Source of the DNA: Enterobacteriaceae bacterium UBA5654
GTDB taxonomy: Bacteria > Pseudomonadota > Gammaproteobacteria > Enterobacterales > Enterobacteriaceae
Reading direction: 5' to 3'
Assembly: GCA_002421005.1 (NCBI GenBank)
Contig: DIJC01000018.1
Coordinates: 1-64,000, forward strand
DNA: 64,000 nt
The position numbers were made by a program, and so were the translations under genes. Shown here in pieces: positions 32,815-41,081 of this stretch. Each line of letters begins with the position of its first letter. Within the stretch, counting starts at the first letter, position 1. The notes beneath the pieces are model-generated. The model ran no database searches, was not told the origin of the DNA, and saw only the letters and a list, made by a program, of their open reading frames with translations.

Positions 32815-33160
32815 TATTTCACTTTCTGGTCGCGGGAAGATGTTGCTTGCAGCAAACATTCTCATACACATACACCACCAGTCGTGCGGCGGTTTCTTCC
32901 GCCAGCAACTGCAGGCCGTTCCAGATAAAATGCGTCACCTGCTCCCGTTTATTCCTGCCCGCAGAACCCGGACGCAGCACATGGCGCATCATACTCATAG
33001 CGGATATGGCGCTCCAGGCGGTGCCAGTCCGACGGCAGGCAGGTGCCCTTCACCAGCTGGTGAAATGAGTCATATTCCGGGTGCTACACTTTATGATACC
33101 GCGCCCGTTCCGTCACCCGGCCAAAGCTGTCATAGCGGTAGCGAACGCCGTTCACCACTT
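32815..33160 (-). pseudogene. Rhs core fragment (broken)
   Basis: On the minus strand the reading runs RYRYDSFGRVTERARYHK, stop (33084), then in the same frame EYDSFHQLVKGTCLPSDWHR and ERHIRYEYDA. The frame then shifts, continuing VTHFIWNGLQLLAEETAARL and VVYVYEN to about 32815. The YD repeat (RYxYDxxGR) and FxWxGxxLLxE...YVYE pattern are diagnostic of Rhs toxin-cage cores. With a stop and at least one frameshift it is non-functional debris of a former Rhs locus. Confidence 0.75.
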
Positions 33161-33764
33161 CCGGGCGGGTAAAGCGCACCAGATAACGCAAAGACACTGC
33201 ATCAGTCAGCTTTTCATTTTTAAAATCCGACCATACCGTAGATTTCAGCGTTGAATCATATTTTCCTGACTGTAGTGCACCCTCGTAAACAATAATCACC
33301 CGCTGGTGACCTTTTGCCGCAATGTAGCGAAGCGCCTGCATCCAGTTCATATTTTCACTGGCGACAGGGAGTCCTTTCTCATCTTTATTACAGGACATGG
33401 CTTTTTGTCTGTCAGGAATTCCAGAAAAGGTTGAGACAGTATAATATTTACTTATTTCCTGCTGCATCGCCATTTCCGGTGCGCGACTACCGGATTGCAC
33501 CAGGATAACCGAAGAATTCAGCGGTACCCGAAATGCTTCTCCCTCCAGCGCCGCCTGAATATCCTCTTCGGAAACGGCGAGTGTGGTTTCATTCCCAAAA
33601 ATGTCTTTATCAGTCAATTGTGATGATAGTGGATTTTTACCGGTACGATTTTCGGCACGAGATACGCCAGACTTTTTCTGGTCAATAGTCGAGTGGCGCG
33701 TGCAACCCGCCAGCAAAAATACCGTAATGATAAAAAGAAGTGTTGTTCTGGTACTGATCCGCAT
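33084..33764 (-). CDS. Predicted lipoprotein whose C-terminus runs into Rhs sequence
   Basis: A 226-aa product with lipobox FLLAGC (Cys21) and the next residues TR, implying an outer-membrane or periplasm-facing lipoprotein. The body (about 60-198; VILVQSGSRAPEMAMQQEIS, VIIVYEGALQSGKYDSTLKS) is not assigned to a named family. From about residue 200 (PEVVNGVRYRYDSFGRVTE) the sequence becomes an Rhs YD repeat, so the original C-terminus appears to have been replaced by recombination near 33165. GGAGGG lies 5 bases before the chosen ATG. It could be a former Rhs-linked accessory or immunity lipoprotein, now a chimera; expression and function are doubtful. Confidence 0.6.
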   Translation of the reverse strand: MRISTRTTLLFIITVFLLAGCTRHSTIDQKKSGVSRAENRTGKNPLSSQLTDKDIFGNETTLAVSEEDIQAALEGEAFRVPLNSSVILVQSGSRAPEMAMQQEISKYYTVSTFSGIPDRQKAMSCNKDEKGLPVASENMNWMQALRYIAAKGHQRVIIVYEGALQSGKYDSTLKSTVWSDFKNEKLTDAVSLRYLVRFTRPEVVNGVRYRYDSFGRVTERARYHKV

Positions 33765-33791
33765 AAGTCCCTCCGTGGTATTGCCTGACAT

Positions 33792-34331
33792 TATGATTAT
33801 TTAAATAGAATTATATACCTGCATCGGGTACTGACAAAGCACAATTACCCTTGTTTAGTTATTCATTAAATGAATGCATCTGGTGGCTGTCAGAAAAACA
33901 ACAAATGTGTATTGTTGAATTTTTATAAATATGAGAAATAATGCCTGATTTAGATGCCTCCCCAAAATAAAGATATTTATCCCCCGTCAGGAAAAATACA
34001 TTGTTGCAGGGCAGTGTGCTTTGAGCGTGTTGTTGCTAAGTTAATCCTTAAAAAATAGTAAAGCCATGATTTGCTGAATCTGAAAATTTTGATGGTACAG
34101 ACATATCTAAATCCTGAATCCGGCAATCCATTTCACAAATCTAACTGACCTGACAGGCCCAGCATTACCACATTTCCTGCTTTCAATATCTGTAATGCGC
34201 ATAACCAACAGGATTGCTTTTGTTACTCCCCGGTTATACCGTTTCGAAAATATTTACTCTTAGATTAATTACCACCGTATTTGCAGGGTTTTATTGCGGA
34301 AAATTATTTCCTTATTGTTATCCGGGGTATT
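33792..34331. other. AT-rich 540-base intergenic region
   Basis: No gene, RNA or mobile-element end was recognised. It separates the Rhs/lipoprotein debris from the monooxygenase operon and must contain that operon's promoter. A small palindrome ATTCATT-A-AATGAAT lies near 33860-33874. Composition is clearly more AT-rich than the backbone. Confidence 0.6.
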
Positions 34332-35525
34332 ATGCATAATTCATTTACCAGTCCGTCAATAATTATTGACGGTAGTTTATCTTTTTCAGAGGTCATCGCC
34401 GCCGCGAATGTCCTGAAGCAAAAATTAGCGGCGCTGGCGGTGGCATCCGATCTGCGCAGCGATTATCAACAGGCACGGGAGTCTTTACGTCAGTCCGGCC
34501 TGCTGGCGCTGCGTGTGCCGCATAATGCTGGTGGATCGGGAGGAAGCCAGGCACAGGTGATGGCCGTTAGCCGGATTCTGGCGCAGGCTGATGCCGGTAT
34601 TGCCCAATTACTTCAGCCTCATTATGGCTTTACTGACGCCATTGCTCTGCTGCCTTCGGTCCAGGCGCAACGGGTACTGTATCAGGATGTACTGAACGGC
34701 GAGCGCATTGCTAATGCCGCGAGCGAACGCGGTGGCAAGCATTCGGCGGATTTTTCCACCACTCTGCTGCGTGACGGCGATCGTTATCGTCTTAACGGGC
34801 GTAAATATTATTCTACCGGCTCGATTGGCGCACGCTGGATCACCGTGATCGCTAAGGGCGAACACGGCGTACAAGCGCTGGCCTGGGTTCGAACTGATGC
34901 GCCGGGAGTGACGCTGACGGATGACTGGAATGGGATAGGTCAGCGGGGAAGCTCCAGTGGTTCGTTGCTGCTGGAAGAGGTGGAGGTGTCGGCAGAGTAT
35001 GTTATCCCGGTGTGGGACGTTGCCCATCGCAATATAGCCTGGCATGAAAGCGGGCGTCTGCTTCATGCGGCTATCGATCTTGGCATCGCTGAAGGCATCG
35101 TGGAATGGGGCGCGCAAAGTGTCGCGCGCGATACGCGCATTCCCTTTGAGTCTCCGTATCCCTCGCTTGCGCTGGACCCCGTACTGCAATACCAGGTCGG
35201 GGTGTTAAGCGCGCGTATTCTGGCTATCTCGGCGCTGCTGGAAAATACGGCAACGCTGCTGGATGACGTTCAGCATGACGGTGCCGCAAAACTTCCGCAG
35301 TTGCAGAATCAACTTGCCGCCACCAAAGCGCTGGCGGCGGAAGTGAGTCTCGCCGCCAGCAGCGATGTCTTTTCCTGGAGCGGTGCCCGCGCCGCCGATC
35401 GCGCCCTGCGCCTTGACCGTTACTGGCGCAATGCCCGGACTCACACTCTGCACGATCCGGTACGCCTGCGTTATCAGGAATTGGGTCGCAGTCAAATTGC
35501 GCTATATGAGGAGTCTGCGTCATGA
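34332..35525 (+). CDS. Acyl-CoA-dehydrogenase-fold flavin monooxygenase (SfnB/DszC-like)
   Basis: A 397-aa protein of the acyl-CoA dehydrogenase fold, resembling the reduced-flavin-dependent members SfnB and DszC that oxygenate sulfur compounds rather than true dehydrogenases. Visible: LRVPHNAGGSGGSQAQVM (residues about 57-74), NAASERGGKHSADFSTTLL, LNGRKYYSTGSIGARWITV near 155 and the final RTHTLHDPVRLRYQELG; the His-Asp/Pro stretch replaces the catalytic Glu region of CoA enzymes. Start at 34332 is chosen as the ATG following GGGG; an in-frame ATG exists at 34281. It overlaps the next gene by 4 bases (ATGA), so the two are coupled. Confidence 0.8.
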   Translation: MHNSFTSPSIIIDGSLSFSEVIAAANVLKQKLAALAVASDLRSDYQQARESLRQSGLLALRVPHNAGGSGGSQAQVMAVSRILAQADAGIAQLLQPHYGFTDAIALLPSVQAQRVLYQDVLNGERIANAASERGGKHSADFSTTLLRDGDRYRLNGRKYYSTGSIGARWITVIAKGEHGVQALAWVRTDAPGVTLTDDWNGIGQRGSSSGSLLLEEVEVSAEYVIPVWDVAHRNIAWHESGRLLHAAIDLGIAEGIVEWGAQSVARDTRIPFESPYPSLALDPVLQYQVGVLSARILAISALLENTATLLDDVQHDGAAKLPQLQNQLAATKALAAEVSLAASSDVFSWSGARAADRALRLDRYWRNARTHTLHDPVRLRYQELGRSQIALYEESAS

Positions 35526-36907
35526 GCACCCCGCGCCCGTTAATATTTAATGCTTTTGAAATGAATGGCGTGGGTTACTACGCCCAGGGAAGCTGGACCC
35601 ATCCGTTGTCAGAGCGTCATCGTTATAAAGACCTTGACTACTGGGTGGAACGTGCACGTGCGCTGGACGAGGCGGGATTCACCGCGCTGTTTTTTGCGGA
35701 TGTGCTGGGGGTGTATGACGTTTACCGTCAGTCCCCGGTGCCCGCGATTGAAGGTGCCGTTGATTTTCCGTTAAACGATCCGTTTATGGTGATCCCCGCC
35801 ATGCTCGCGGCCAGTAAAAATCTCTCTTTTGCCGTCACTGCCTCCACCACCTATGAACACCCGTTTACCTTTGCCCGCCGCTTCGGGACGCTGGATCATC
35901 TGTCAAAAGGGCGAATTGGCTGGAATGTAGTGACGTCTTATCTGCCGAATGCAGCACGGAATTATGGTCTGCCGGATCAGCTTCCCCATGACGTACGCTA
36001 TGCGCGGGCGGAAGAGTTTTTAACCGTTTTTTACAAGCTGCTGGAGGGAAGCTGGGATGAGGACGCTGTGCTGTACGACAAAACCGCAAAGCGCTATGCG
36101 GACGCAGACAAAGTGCATCGCATTAATCATCAGGGCGAGTTTTTCTCGGTACAGGGACCCGCACTGACCGAGCCGAGCGTACAGCGCACGCCGGTGATCT
36201 TCCAGGCCGGAGCGTCAGCTCGCGGGCTGGCATTTGCAGCGCGCCATGCGGAAGTGGTGTTCGTCAACGGCATGAACCTGGATGCGCTGCGCATCAACGT
36301 GGATAAGCTGCGCGCGGCGGCAGTAGACGCCGGACGAGCGGCGGATGCTATTCGGGTACTGACGGATCTTTCCGTGGTCACAGGGAAAACCCAGGCAGAG
36401 GCGGAAGAAAAAGCCGATGCGATCCGTGCTGCCCAGTCACCCGAAGCGCAGTATGCAGCGTTTGGCGGAGCCAGTGGTTTTGACCTGTCACGCTATCATG
36501 ACGACGACACGCTTTCTTCCGAGCCGCATAACTTCTCACGCTCGGAGTCGGCGCGTTTTACCAGCGAAAAAGCCCGCCCGGACAGTATCGGCGCGATTAA
36601 ACAACGGCTGGTAAATCTTAGCCCCTACGCCCGCACGCTGGTCGGAACACCGGAGCGTATTGCCGATGACATCGCAGAGATTGTCCGCGTCACCGGCGTC
36701 GACGGTTTTAATCTGCATGAATTTGTCAGCCCGCGTGACTTTACTGAATTTGCGGAACAGGTACTGCCGGTGCTATCCGCGCGCGGTCTGTTCCAGCCGC
36801 CAAAACCGGATTCTTCTCTGCGTAACCGCCTGTTTGATAAAGGGGACCGGCTGGCTGCTCCCCATCCGGCGGCGGATTATCGTGGGCATTTCACAGCGCA
36901 AAAATAA
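35522..36907 (+). CDS. LLM-class flavin monooxygenase, NtaA/SnaA/DszA family
   Basis: Bacterial-luciferase-like FMNH2-dependent monooxygenase (461 aa) of the family that includes nitrilotriacetate, pristinamycin IIA and dibenzothiophene-sulfone monooxygenases. Signatures: NAFEMNGVGYYAQGSWTHP, TALFFADVLGVYD, TASTTYEHPFTFARRFGTLD, GRIGWNVVTSYLPNAARNYG and PVIFQAGASARGLAFAARHA. GAGGAG precedes the ATG. It is coupled to the SfnB/DszC-like gene before it. The enzyme needs reduced flavin from a partner reductase, which is not encoded in this operon. Substrate unknown; C-S or C-N bond cleavage is the family norm. Confidence 0.9.
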   Translation: MSTPRPLIFNAFEMNGVGYYAQGSWTHPLSERHRYKDLDYWVERARALDEAGFTALFFADVLGVYDVYRQSPVPAIEGAVDFPLNDPFMVIPAMLAASKNLSFAVTASTTYEHPFTFARRFGTLDHLSKGRIGWNVVTSYLPNAARNYGLPDQLPHDVRYARAEEFLTVFYKLLEGSWDEDAVLYDKTAKRYADADKVHRINHQGEFFSVQGPALTEPSVQRTPVIFQAGASARGLAFAARHAEVVFVNGMNLDALRINVDKLRAAAVDAGRAADAIRVLTDLSVVTGKTQAEAEEKADAIRAAQSPEAQYAAFGGASGFDLSRYHDDDTLSSEPHNFSRSESARFTSEKARPDSIGAIKQRLVNLSPYARTLVGTPERIADDIAEIVRVTGVDGFNLHEFVSPRDFTEFAEQVLPVLSARGLFQPPKPDSSLRNRLFDKGDRLAAPHPAADYRGHFTAQK

Positions 36908-36933
36908 CAACAATAATTTGAAGGGGTAATAAC

Positions 36934-38238
36934 ATGACAGCACCTGCAAAAACATCAGCCAGTATTCTGGCGGGATTAATCCTGAGCGTGGGAACCGCGT
37001 CTGCCGCCGTTATTCCGGCGGTCGAAAGCCTGAAAGCGCCGGAAAAAACCATCACACTCAATTACTTTGGTGGCGCTATCCCCGCAGAGCGGGCCAATAA
37101 AATCATCGCGGAATTTGAGAAGCGCTACCCGACGATCAAAATCAGTTATCACGCCGTACCGTTTAACAGCTATAACGAAACGCTGGGTGCGCGCTTTGCA
37201 CAGGGGAATGTTGATATTTTCGACATCGACCAGCCGCAGAGCGCCAGTTATGCGGTGCGCGGCTGGGAGGCGGATTTAACGGACGCCTTCGCCGCAAAAC
37301 GTGATCTTATCGATCCACCTGCTCTGAAAGAGTCCACCATTAACGGCAAGTTGTTGAACCTGCCGTATCAGATCGGCACCACCTTTCTGTATTACAACAA
37401 AAAAGTCCTGAAGCAGATCGGCGTAGCGTTCCCCTCTGACAAAGCGGGAGAAGCACCGACCTGGGAATGGGTAGAAGCCACGGCACGAAAAGCGGTACAG
37501 GCGAAAGCATCGCCCTATGGGATCACCTTTTCCACCCCGGATATGTACTATTACCTCCAGCCGCTGGCGGAATCGCTGGGTGCAGGTACAGGCGTGAAGG
37601 GAGAGAACCAGTTAACGCCCGATATTAACAATGCCGGATGGGTAAAGGCGCTGGGCTGGTACGGCAAACTGTATGCTGATGGCCTGGCACCGCGTGGCGT
37701 GCGTGAAACCGCGCTGGCGTTTGCCAACGGTGACAGCGCCTTTTTCTATGGGGGTATCTGGAACTCGCCGACCATCACCAAAAATGCCGATCTCGATTTC
37801 GGCATTGCGACCGCACCAAAATTTAACGGTGGTCAGGATGCGACGACCAGCGGGGGCTGGGCCTTAGGGATCAGCGCGCTGTCCAGCCCGGAAAAACAGC
37901 AGGCGGCTGCTCTGTTCCTCAACTGGTATCTGTTCGGTGAAAACGGGGGTTTTGTTGCTGCCGATCCACAAACCGAAAATGTGCCCACCACTGAGGCCAC
38001 TCGCGCCGTGTTCTGGAAAAACCCGATCTACGCCGATCCACGTCTTGCGGGTTTGCAGGATATTCTGACCTGGCAGGCGCAGCATTCTGCCCGTATCCGT
38101 CCGCAGACCACTGGCGGTGCTGAATTTACCCAACTGGTGGGGGCGGCGATCGCTGACATCATCAACGGTGCGGACGCACAAAAAACGCTGGATGCCGCCA
38201 ATGCGAAGCTGAAAGTGGCGTGGAGAAAGTATCAGTGA
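36934..38238 (+). CDS. ABC transporter substrate-binding protein, CUT1 (sugar) type
   Basis: Periplasmic binding protein of the extracellular solute-binding family 1 (434 aa). Signal peptide to about residue 24 (ILAGLILSVGTASAA). Typical lobes are seen in TLNYFGGAIPAERANKIIAE, DIFDIDQPQSASYAVRGWEA and LNLPYQIGTTFLYYNKKVLK, with ALFLNWYLFGENGG near 330. AAGGGG precedes the ATG. Most relatives bind sugars, glycosides or glycerol-phosphate-like solutes. It supplies substrate to the two permeases and the ATPase of the same operon. Confidence 0.9.
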   Translation: MTAPAKTSASILAGLILSVGTASAAVIPAVESLKAPEKTITLNYFGGAIPAERANKIIAEFEKRYPTIKISYHAVPFNSYNETLGARFAQGNVDIFDIDQPQSASYAVRGWEADLTDAFAAKRDLIDPPALKESTINGKLLNLPYQIGTTFLYYNKKVLKQIGVAFPSDKAGEAPTWEWVEATARKAVQAKASPYGITFSTPDMYYYLQPLAESLGAGTGVKGENQLTPDINNAGWVKALGWYGKLYADGLAPRGVRETALAFANGDSAFFYGGIWNSPTITKNADLDFGIATAPKFNGGQDATTSGGWALGISALSSPEKQQAAALFLNWYLFGENGGFVAADPQTENVPTTEATRAVFWKNPIYADPRLAGLQDILTWQAQHSARIRPQTTGGAEFTQLVGAAIADIINGADAQKTLDAANAKLKVAWRKYQ

Positions 38239-39119
38239 TCGGCAAGGCCCGCCGTCATGAAGCGCGCACGGCCTTACTGCTGCTGGCTCCGGCTCTGGCG
38301 CTGCTCCTGCTGCTGCGTATTATCCCAACCGGCGTCGCGGTGGTTGAATCGTTTTACACCTCGGTGCCGGGCAGTGTGATCCCGCCAAAGTGGGTCGGCT
38401 GGCAAAACTATCTCGACCTCTTTGAAGATCCCGGTTTCTGGGATTCGGTGTGGCGCACTCTGCTTTTCGCCGTGCTGGTTAACCCGCTGACCATGATATT
38501 TGCGCTGTTCCTTGCCTGGCTTCTCACGCGCAACGTGGCGCTCACCGGACTGTGGCGCACGCTGGCTTTTTTGCCGACGGCGCTGCCGCTGATGGGTACC
38601 ACGGTCGTGTTTGGCGTGCTGATGCGACCGGAAGGAGTGGTAAACAATCTGCTGGCGCTGGTGCACCTGCCGACCAGCGGCTGGTTTACCGATGTGAATG
38701 GCGCAATGGCGGCGCTGGTGATCCTCTCCACCTGGACCGCCGTCGGCTACTGGATGATTTTTCTGATCGCCGCCATCCGTGATGTCCCGCAGGACTATTA
38801 CGATGCGGCAATGCTGGATGGTGCAGGCGAGTGGCGTCAGTTTTTAAATGTCACTCTGCCGCTGATCCAGCGCCAGTTACTGTTTGTCCTGACTGCCAGC
38901 ACCGTCTGGAATTTCATCCTCTATGCGCCCATCAGCGCGCTGACCAAAGGCGGGCCGCAGGGGTCCAGCAACTTTCTGATGTACGACATCATCACCCGCT
39001 ATTACGCCCTGAGTTCACCGGGCGCGGCGCTGGCGGAAATGACGATTTTATTTGGCTTAATGGGAGCAACGGTATGGCTGCAATTCAGGCTGTTGAACCG
39101 TATGAGAAGCGCCCCGTAA
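38235..39119 (+). CDS. ABC transporter permease, CUT1 type (UgpA/MalF-like)
   Basis: Inner-membrane permease with six hydrophobic segments (294 aa from the chosen start). The cytoplasmic EAA loop reads YYDAAMLDGAGEWRQFLNVT followed by LPLI, the site that docks the ATPase. The GTG at 38235 overlaps the TGA of the binding-protein gene (GTGA) and has GGAG 9 bases upstream, so it is preferred to a GTG at 38220. It pairs with the permease encoded next. Confidence 0.9.
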   Translation: MIGKARRHEARTALLLLAPALALLLLLRIIPTGVAVVESFYTSVPGSVIPPKWVGWQNYLDLFEDPGFWDSVWRTLLFAVLVNPLTMIFALFLAWLLTRNVALTGLWRTLAFLPTALPLMGTTVVFGVLMRPEGVVNNLLALVHLPTSGWFTDVNGAMAALVILSTWTAVGYWMIFLIAAIRDVPQDYYDAAMLDGAGEWRQFLNVTLPLIQRQLLFVLTASTVWNFILYAPISALTKGGPQGSSNFLMYDIITRYYALSSPGAALAEMTILFGLMGATVWLQFRLLNRMRSAP

Positions 39120-39961
39120 ATCGCCAGGGGGCGTTACGGCGACGCCAGTTACGGCGTGTGGTGACGACCAGCGTGGCGCTGGTCATTTCGCTGCTGTTTG
39201 CCGTGCCTTTTCTCTGGCTGGTGGCGTCTGCTTTTCGTCCGGTCACCGAAACGTTCCAGGCAAGCGTCAACCTGTGGACCTTTCTGCCGCGTAGCTGGAC
39301 GCTGGAGAATTTTGTCTCAGCGTTCAGCCGGGGCTTCGCCACCAACTTGTTTAATTCTCTGTGGGTGACGGGCATTTCCGCCGTCGTCGGAACTGTTCTG
39401 GCGATCCTTGCCGCGTTTCCGCTCGCGGTAATGCGTTTTCCTGGGCGCGACTGGCTGTTTGTGGGGGTGGTGTTTGCATTCATGATCCCTTTTGAAGTCG
39501 TGGCGCTGCCCTTGACGACCGTTTTCACACAGCTCGATCTCGCCAACACGCTGACCGCGCTGATTGTGCCAGGGCTGGTACATGGTCTGGCGATCTTTAA
39601 TCTGCGCCAGTTCTTTTTAAGTATCCCGCGTGAGCAACTGGAGGCGGCGTTGCTGGATGGTGCGTCCTGGTGGCGCATCCTGTTTCAGATTTACCTGCCG
39701 CTGGTGCGCCCGGCGGTAATCGGATCGGCGATGATCCTCGCCATGGCGCAGTGGAATGCCTGGCTGTGGCCGTCGCTGATTATTACCGACAACAGTAAAC
39801 AAACTGGCGCTGTAGCGATTGGGTTATCCGATTCCGCCTACACCCAGGATTACGGCCTGTCCTTTGCGGAAGTCTTCATTCTCGCGCTGATCCCGGCGCT
39901 GCTGATCTTCTTTGGTCAGCGCGCATTTACCCGTTCGCTCAGCCATACCGGCAGCAAATAA
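39074..39961 (+). CDS. ABC transporter permease, CUT1 type (UgpE/MalG-like)
   Basis: Second inner-membrane permease (295 aa). Six hydrophobic segments; the EAA loop is QLEAALLDGASWWRILFQIY then LPLVRPA. The start at 39074 follows GGGAG with good spacing and lies inside the upstream permease gene (46-base overlap), a coupled arrangement common in such operons. The C-terminal region GLSDSAYTQDYGLSFAEVFI is typical of MalG-type subunits. Confidence 0.9.
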   Translation: MAAIQAVEPYEKRPVNRQGALRRRQLRRVVTTSVALVISLLFAVPFLWLVASAFRPVTETFQASVNLWTFLPRSWTLENFVSAFSRGFATNLFNSLWVTGISAVVGTVLAILAAFPLAVMRFPGRDWLFVGVVFAFMIPFEVVALPLTTVFTQLDLANTLTALIVPGLVHGLAIFNLRQFFLSIPREQLEAALLDGASWWRILFQIYLPLVRPAVIGSAMILAMAQWNAWLWPSLIITDNSKQTGAVAIGLSDSAYTQDYGLSFAEVFILALIPALLIFFGQRAFTRSLSHTGSK

Positions 39962-39987
39962 ATTGACCTGACAAGCAGGAGAAACTG

Positions 39988-41067
39988 ATGACTCACTCCC
40001 CACAACGTGCTGAATTTCTTGACGATCGACCGGATGCGAACACCACCTGGGTCGCGCCGGAAAACCGTTTTAAACGTTATGCCTATAACCGTACTGGCAA
40101 CAGTGGGCTGATTGTCTCGCCGATTGCCCTCGGCACCTGGTATAACTTCGGTGATTCCACGCCGTTCCAGCAGCAGCGCGATATCGTCCGCTTCGCCTTT
40201 GAAAACGGCATCAACCATATTGATATTGCCAACCAGTATGGTCCGCCGCTGGGAGCGGCCGAAGAAAATATTGGCCGCATTTTGCATAAAGATTTTCGTC
40301 CATACCGCAACGAACTGGTGATCGCCACCAAAGCGGGCTGGCCGCAGTGGTTAGGGCCGAATGGTCGTCTTGGCGGTAAAAAACATCTGCTGGGCAGCAT
40401 TGATGAATCTCTCGAACGCCTCGGCCTGGAATATGTCGATATTTTTTATTCCCACCGCTTCGACCCGGATACGCCGCTCTTTGAGACGATCGAAGCGCTG
40501 GATACCATTGTCCGCTCTGGCAAGGCGCTGTATGTCGGCATTTCGTCCTATTCCGCTCAACGCTCACGCGAGGCCTTTGCCATCGCGCGCGAGCTGGGCA
40601 CGCCGTTACTGGTCAATCAGTCGTCCTACTCGTTACTGAACCGCTGGATTGAAGATGAACTGCTGGATGACCTTGAAGAGGCTGGCGGGGCGGCGGTGGC
40701 CTTTACGCCGCTGGCACAGGGATTGCTGGCCGATCGCTACTTGCAGGGCTTTGATGTACCACGCGCCCACCACCGGCCTTATATCTCCGCTGAAGCGCGC
40801 TCGGAAGACAACCTGCGCCGACTGCGTGGCCTGGCCAGTATTGCGGCGGAGCGTGGGCAGACGTTATCCCAGTTGGCGATCGCCTGGACCCTGCGCAATC
40901 CGCGTGTGGCGTCCACGTTGGTTGGCGTCTCCAGTAAGGAGCAACTGGCGGAGAACCTGAAGGCGTTGGATAACCTGACGTTCAGCGCTGACGAACTGGC
41001 ACGTATAGACCAGTTTGCGGTGCATGATGGCGGCGTTAACCCGTGGAAAATTTCCTCCGAACTGTAG
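39988..41067 (+). CDS. Aldo/keto reductase, YghZ/Kv-beta-like
   Basis: NAD(P)H-dependent aldehyde/ketone reductase (359 aa) related to E. coli YghZ (L-glyceraldehyde 3-phosphate reductase). It shares YGPPLGAAEENIGRILHKDF, ISTKAG-like VIATKAGWPQW, GLEYVDIFYSHRFDPDTP, SGKALYVGISSYS and NQSSYSLLNRW. Catalytic Asp/Tyr (DIANQYGP), Lys (TKAG) and His (YSHR) are present. AGGAG precedes the ATG. It has about 40 extra N-terminal residues compared with YghZ. Within the operon it probably reduces a carbonyl product of the monooxygenases. Confidence 0.88.
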   Translation: MTHSPQRAEFLDDRPDANTTWVAPENRFKRYAYNRTGNSGLIVSPIALGTWYNFGDSTPFQQQRDIVRFAFENGINHIDIANQYGPPLGAAEENIGRILHKDFRPYRNELVIATKAGWPQWLGPNGRLGGKKHLLGSIDESLERLGLEYVDIFYSHRFDPDTPLFETIEALDTIVRSGKALYVGISSYSAQRSREAFAIARELGTPLLVNQSSYSLLNRWIEDELLDDLEEAGGAAVAFTPLAQGLLADRYLQGFDVPRAHHRPYISAEARSEDNLRRLRGLASIAAERGQTLSQLAIAWTLRNPRVASTLVGVSSKEQLAENLKALDNLTFSADELARIDQFAVHDGGVNPWKISSEL

Positions 41068-41081
41068 AAGGAATTTGTGAC

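Noticed and set aside
32754..33068. 104-codon plus-strand frame
   Set aside because: It is antisense to the Rhs core fragment, whose YD-repeat reading is on the minus strand.
34332..35525. True acyl-CoA dehydrogenase of fatty-acid degradation
   Set aside because: Closer in motif and context to SfnB/DszC flavin monooxygenases: coupled to an LLM monooxygenase, with no CoA ligase, hydratase or thiolase nearby.
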